A DNA stretch of 64,000 nucleotides from Bacteroidaceae bacterium (GTDB taxonomy: Bacteria; Bacteroidota; Bacteroidia; Bacteroidales; Bacteroidaceae). The notes beneath the pieces are model-generated. The model worked only from the letters and a program-made list of their open reading frames with translations, was not told the DNA's origin and searched no databases. The translations under genes and the position numbers were made by a program. Numbering within the stretch: position 1 is the stretch's first letter; every line of letters starts with the position of its first letter. Location of the stretch: the NCBI GenBank assembly GCA_017465905.1, contig JAFTVE010000030.1:62001-126000 (forward strand), given 5' to 3'. Positions 62,430 through 64,000 of this stretch are shown here, piece after piece.

Positions 62430-62534
62430 TTGGCAAAAACTTACTCTCCCACAATGTAGTACCATCAGCGTAGGAATGCTTAACTTCTCTGTTCGGAATG
62501 GCAAGAGGTGTTTCCATTCTACTTAATCACCAAT
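62430..62534 (-). rRNA. rrf: 5S ribosomal RNA, isolated and AT-rich
   Basis: On the minus strand the conserved core CCATTCCGAACAGAGAAG then TTAAGC, followed by GATGGTACTACA and GGGAGAGTAAG, identifies 5S rRNA. The terminal stem TTGGTG/TGCCAA forms with G-U pairs. A TACCTTTG box (62543-62536) lies just upstream, so it has its own promoter. No 16S or 23S gene is adjacent, and the helices are weaker than usual, so it may be a divergent extra copy. Ends are approximate. Confidence 0.75.
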
Positions 62535-62535
62535 G

Positions 62536-62543
62536 CAAAGGTA
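62536..62543 (-). promoter_or_regulatory. -7 box (TACCTTTG) of the 5S gene
   Basis: TACCTTTG on the minus strand ends about two to five bases before the 5S 5' end. Confidence 0.5.
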
Positions 62544-62549
62544 GCGAAT

Positions 62550-62876
62550 TTATACATTAAAACCACCGCTTTTTCTCCTTTTGTAACGGAAAATACTCTT
62601 TTCTTTCACCGCCTCGTCAATCTCGGCAGCATCATAAAGTATTCGACCTCCTATTTTCTTTTCGCGGATTTCTCCACGCTTCACCATCTCTATGACAGTA
62701 GGATTCGTCACATGCAATATTTCACACAATTCTTTGCGTGTATAATACTTCGGCTTGCTCGAATCCTCTTCCTTAATTCTTGCCACCACTTTATCAGCTA
62801 TCGTCTCTGCCAGATTCTCCAGCATAACATTCAACGGAGTCTGTATATCGCCTAATGTTTCCAATCCTTTTATCAT
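62550..62876 (-). CDS. Excisionase-type helix-turn-helix protein
   Basis: The 108-residue protein has a helical N-terminus and an HTH_17/MerR-like excisionase domain (about 43-95: YYTRKELCEILHVTNPTVIE, MVKRGEIREKKIGGRILYD). Such proteins are common in Bacteroidales integrative elements, where they regulate excision or mobilisation genes. It is located between a 5S gene and further element-type genes and is AT-rich. The start at 62876 gives a normal length. Confidence 0.8.
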   Translation of the reverse strand: MIKGLETLGDIQTPLNVMLENLAETIADKVVARIKEEDSSKPKYYTRKELCEILHVTNPTVIEMVKRGEIREKKIGGRILYDAAEIDEAVKEKSIFRYKRRKSGGFNV

Positions 62877-63156
62877 ATTATCGAGTGCAAAATGTATACT
62901 TTGTTTTCAATCACACTGCAAAATTATATCTCATTTTACCATTCGCATAATAAATGCAGTGGCATGTATCGGCTGTCCGATAATTGCCAAAAAACGAGGT
63001 AGAAACTGCGTTCAAAGTATGATTTTAGAGTATGATTTATCTCCAAATGCAAAATAACTATAAGATTTAGCATTAGTCTAGTACTGTTTTATATCTGTTT
63101 GTAAAATCCATTATAACTTTGACTTGCAACAATGCCAAAATCAGAAGGAATTTAAT
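62877..63156. other. Divergent intergenic region of the element
   Basis: No gene; TAACTTTG (63114-63121) is the -7 box for the gene at 63157. Confidence 0.45.
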
Positions 63157-63819
63157 ATGGATAATATGCTTATTGACGAAACGACAATCAACAAAAATAT
63201 TCAGTATGCACTTTCGGTTATAGCCGAGAATGTTGATAAAGACGGTAACCTGATAGTATCCGAGCCTACTTCTATGAATGAAGCCACAGAACTTTTTGCT
63301 AAGATGGTAGGTAACCCACAAAAGTCATTTGCAGATATGGCGAAGTCTCCCAAAGTGGCGATGATAATTAACAACCTAATCATTCAAGGGGCGCAGATGT
63401 TTCAGAAAGTGCAAGAGCAAACAAAAGTCGAGGATATGTCATCTGAATTTGTATCACAGATAGAAGAATTGATAGCAGAACTTGATGATGGCATACTATG
63501 TAACCCAAAAAACAAAACGTCCAAAGCAGAGCCTCTATTCTCCACCTATATCATAGACCAGTCATATAAAGGAGAGATAACAAAAGTCATGCACGATGTC
63601 ATTGCTGACAGACGAGGTAAAGATGCTATCCTTGTTATCGTGTGCGCTATGGAGCTTGGCATTATAACCCGTTTGCCGTACCTTACAGCCAAAAAGGAGT
63701 TCCCATCCGTGGGAGGTCGCTCCAATTATAACAAATATCTCTCTGATGGTTTTCTGGATTCAGAGAAGAAGCCGATAAAACAACTATTCAAAAAGCGCTT
63801 ACCACAGCTCTTTTCGTAG
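63157..63819 (+). CDS. Element-associated protein of unknown function
   Basis: The 220-residue soluble protein, mostly helical, starts MDNMLIDETTINKNIQYALS and ends KRLPQLFS, with GGRSNYNKYLSDGF near the C-terminus. Proteins of this kind are seen beside mobile-element genes in Bacteroidales, but I cannot name the family with confidence. ATG 63157 follows AGAAGGA and a TAACTTTG box at 63114; the earlier TTG frame start lies by the promoter. AT-rich like its neighbours. Confidence 0.6.
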   Translation: MDNMLIDETTINKNIQYALSVIAENVDKDGNLIVSEPTSMNEATELFAKMVGNPQKSFADMAKSPKVAMIINNLIIQGAQMFQKVQEQTKVEDMSSEFVSQIEELIAELDDGILCNPKNKTSKAEPLFSTYIIDQSYKGEITKVMHDVIADRRGKDAILVIVCAMELGIITRLPYLTAKKEFPSVGGRSNYNKYLSDGFLDSEKKPIKQLFKKRLPQLFS

Positions 63820-63900
63820 ATTCTTTACCTCAAATAATGGTATTTAACGGTACGCCAATACATACCAGTCGGATTTTTACCTCTTCTAACTGTGACTGTA

Positions 63901-63908
63901 TAATTTTG
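63901..63908 (+). promoter_or_regulatory. -7 box (TAATTTTG)
   Basis: TAATTTTG lies 33 bases before the ATG at 63942, with AGAGGAGG in between as a ribosome site. Confidence 0.5.
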
Positions 63909-63941
63909 CAGCATTAACAGAATTAGAGGAGGCAAAATTAT

Positions 63942-64000
63942 ATGAACTACATCAATATCATAGAAGGATTTTGGAAGATGAATGCCTACGACAGGTTTTC
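63942..64000 (+). CDS. Start of an element replication-type gene (runs off right edge)
   Basis: Only MNYINIIEGFWKMNAYDRF is present. This opening resembles the N-terminus of DnaD/replication-initiation-like proteins of Bacteroidales mobile elements, which begin with a similar MNYIN...FW segment. It follows AGAGGAGG and a TAATTTTG box. The rest is outside the window, so the identity is tentative. Confidence 0.4.
   Translation, partial: MNYINIIEGFWKMNAYDRF

Overview
The window reads as the chromosome of a gut-type Bacteroidales bacterium, most likely Prevotellaceae or Bacteroidaceae. The evidence is SusC/SusD pairs, BACON and calycin-like secreted proteins, Bacteroidetes-only families (DUF4843, PKD-like lipoprotein, OMP_b-brl barrels, HU-HIG), lipoprotein signals, and promoters of the TTTG-N19/20-TAnnTTTG type before many genes. 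Shine-Dalgarno sites are mostly absent. Several apparent TTG starts lie inside the TAnnTTTG box, so I moved those starts to the first ATG downstream. TAG is used as a normal stop codon here.

Layout. 1-5605 (minus) is a SusC/SusD outer-membrane uptake operon whose last gene runs off the left edge; a secreted calycin/DUF4859 protein diverges from it. 7933-13205 is metabolic and housekeeping: glutamate dehydrogenase, an isopropylmalate/citramalate synthase-type enzyme, a periplasmic glutathione peroxidase homologue and a LuxR-type regulator with a degenerate receiver. 13206-26100 is an accessory region of mixed base composition: a lipoprotein with an in-frame TAG and a GC-rich 3' end resembling the variable repeat of a diversity-generating retroelement (DGR) target, followed by a palindrome; a YhcG/DUF1016 nuclease gene with palindromes inside the reading frame; an HU-like gene; a 22-bp phased palindrome array; a membrane protein/Xre pair; a REP-associated tyrosine transposase (RAYT); and two further truncated copies of the xre 3' end.

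26224-36780 holds envelope and lipid functions: a TonB-dependent barrel, ilvE, an M64 peptidase, a PlsC-like acyltransferase with an acyl-CoA ligase, a small barrel and a patatin with its own barrel. 36908-38424 holds tRNA-Arg, a nested inverted-repeat element and another barrel. 38730-41846 is a GH127/146-type arabinofuranosidase. 42135-47984 contains a Dam-type methyltransferase, a sodium symporter, a cyclophilin lipoprotein, an M16 peptidase, a pseudouridine synthase and a TetR regulator. 48262-50715 is a BlaI/M56 pair with two TonB C-terminal domains. 51110-52471 is a voltage-gated-type potassium channel fused to a Nudix hydrolase. 53009-55758 is a GH105-PL22 pectin-degradation pair. 55827-60352 is core: radC, efp, rpmH and a PASTA-rluD-ddl operon.

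The right end has a DcaP-like porin, tRNA-Phe, an isolated 5S rRNA gene, an excisionase-type HTH gene and two genes typical of integrated elements, so a mobile element probably begins just right of tRNA-Phe.

The most unusual items are the channel-Nudix fusion, the DGR-like target without a visible reverse transcriptase, the nested palindromic element at 37127-37592, the 22-bp phased palindromes at 19162-19261 and the tandem remnants around the RAYT gene. All family assignments come from reading the sequence; none was checked against a database.
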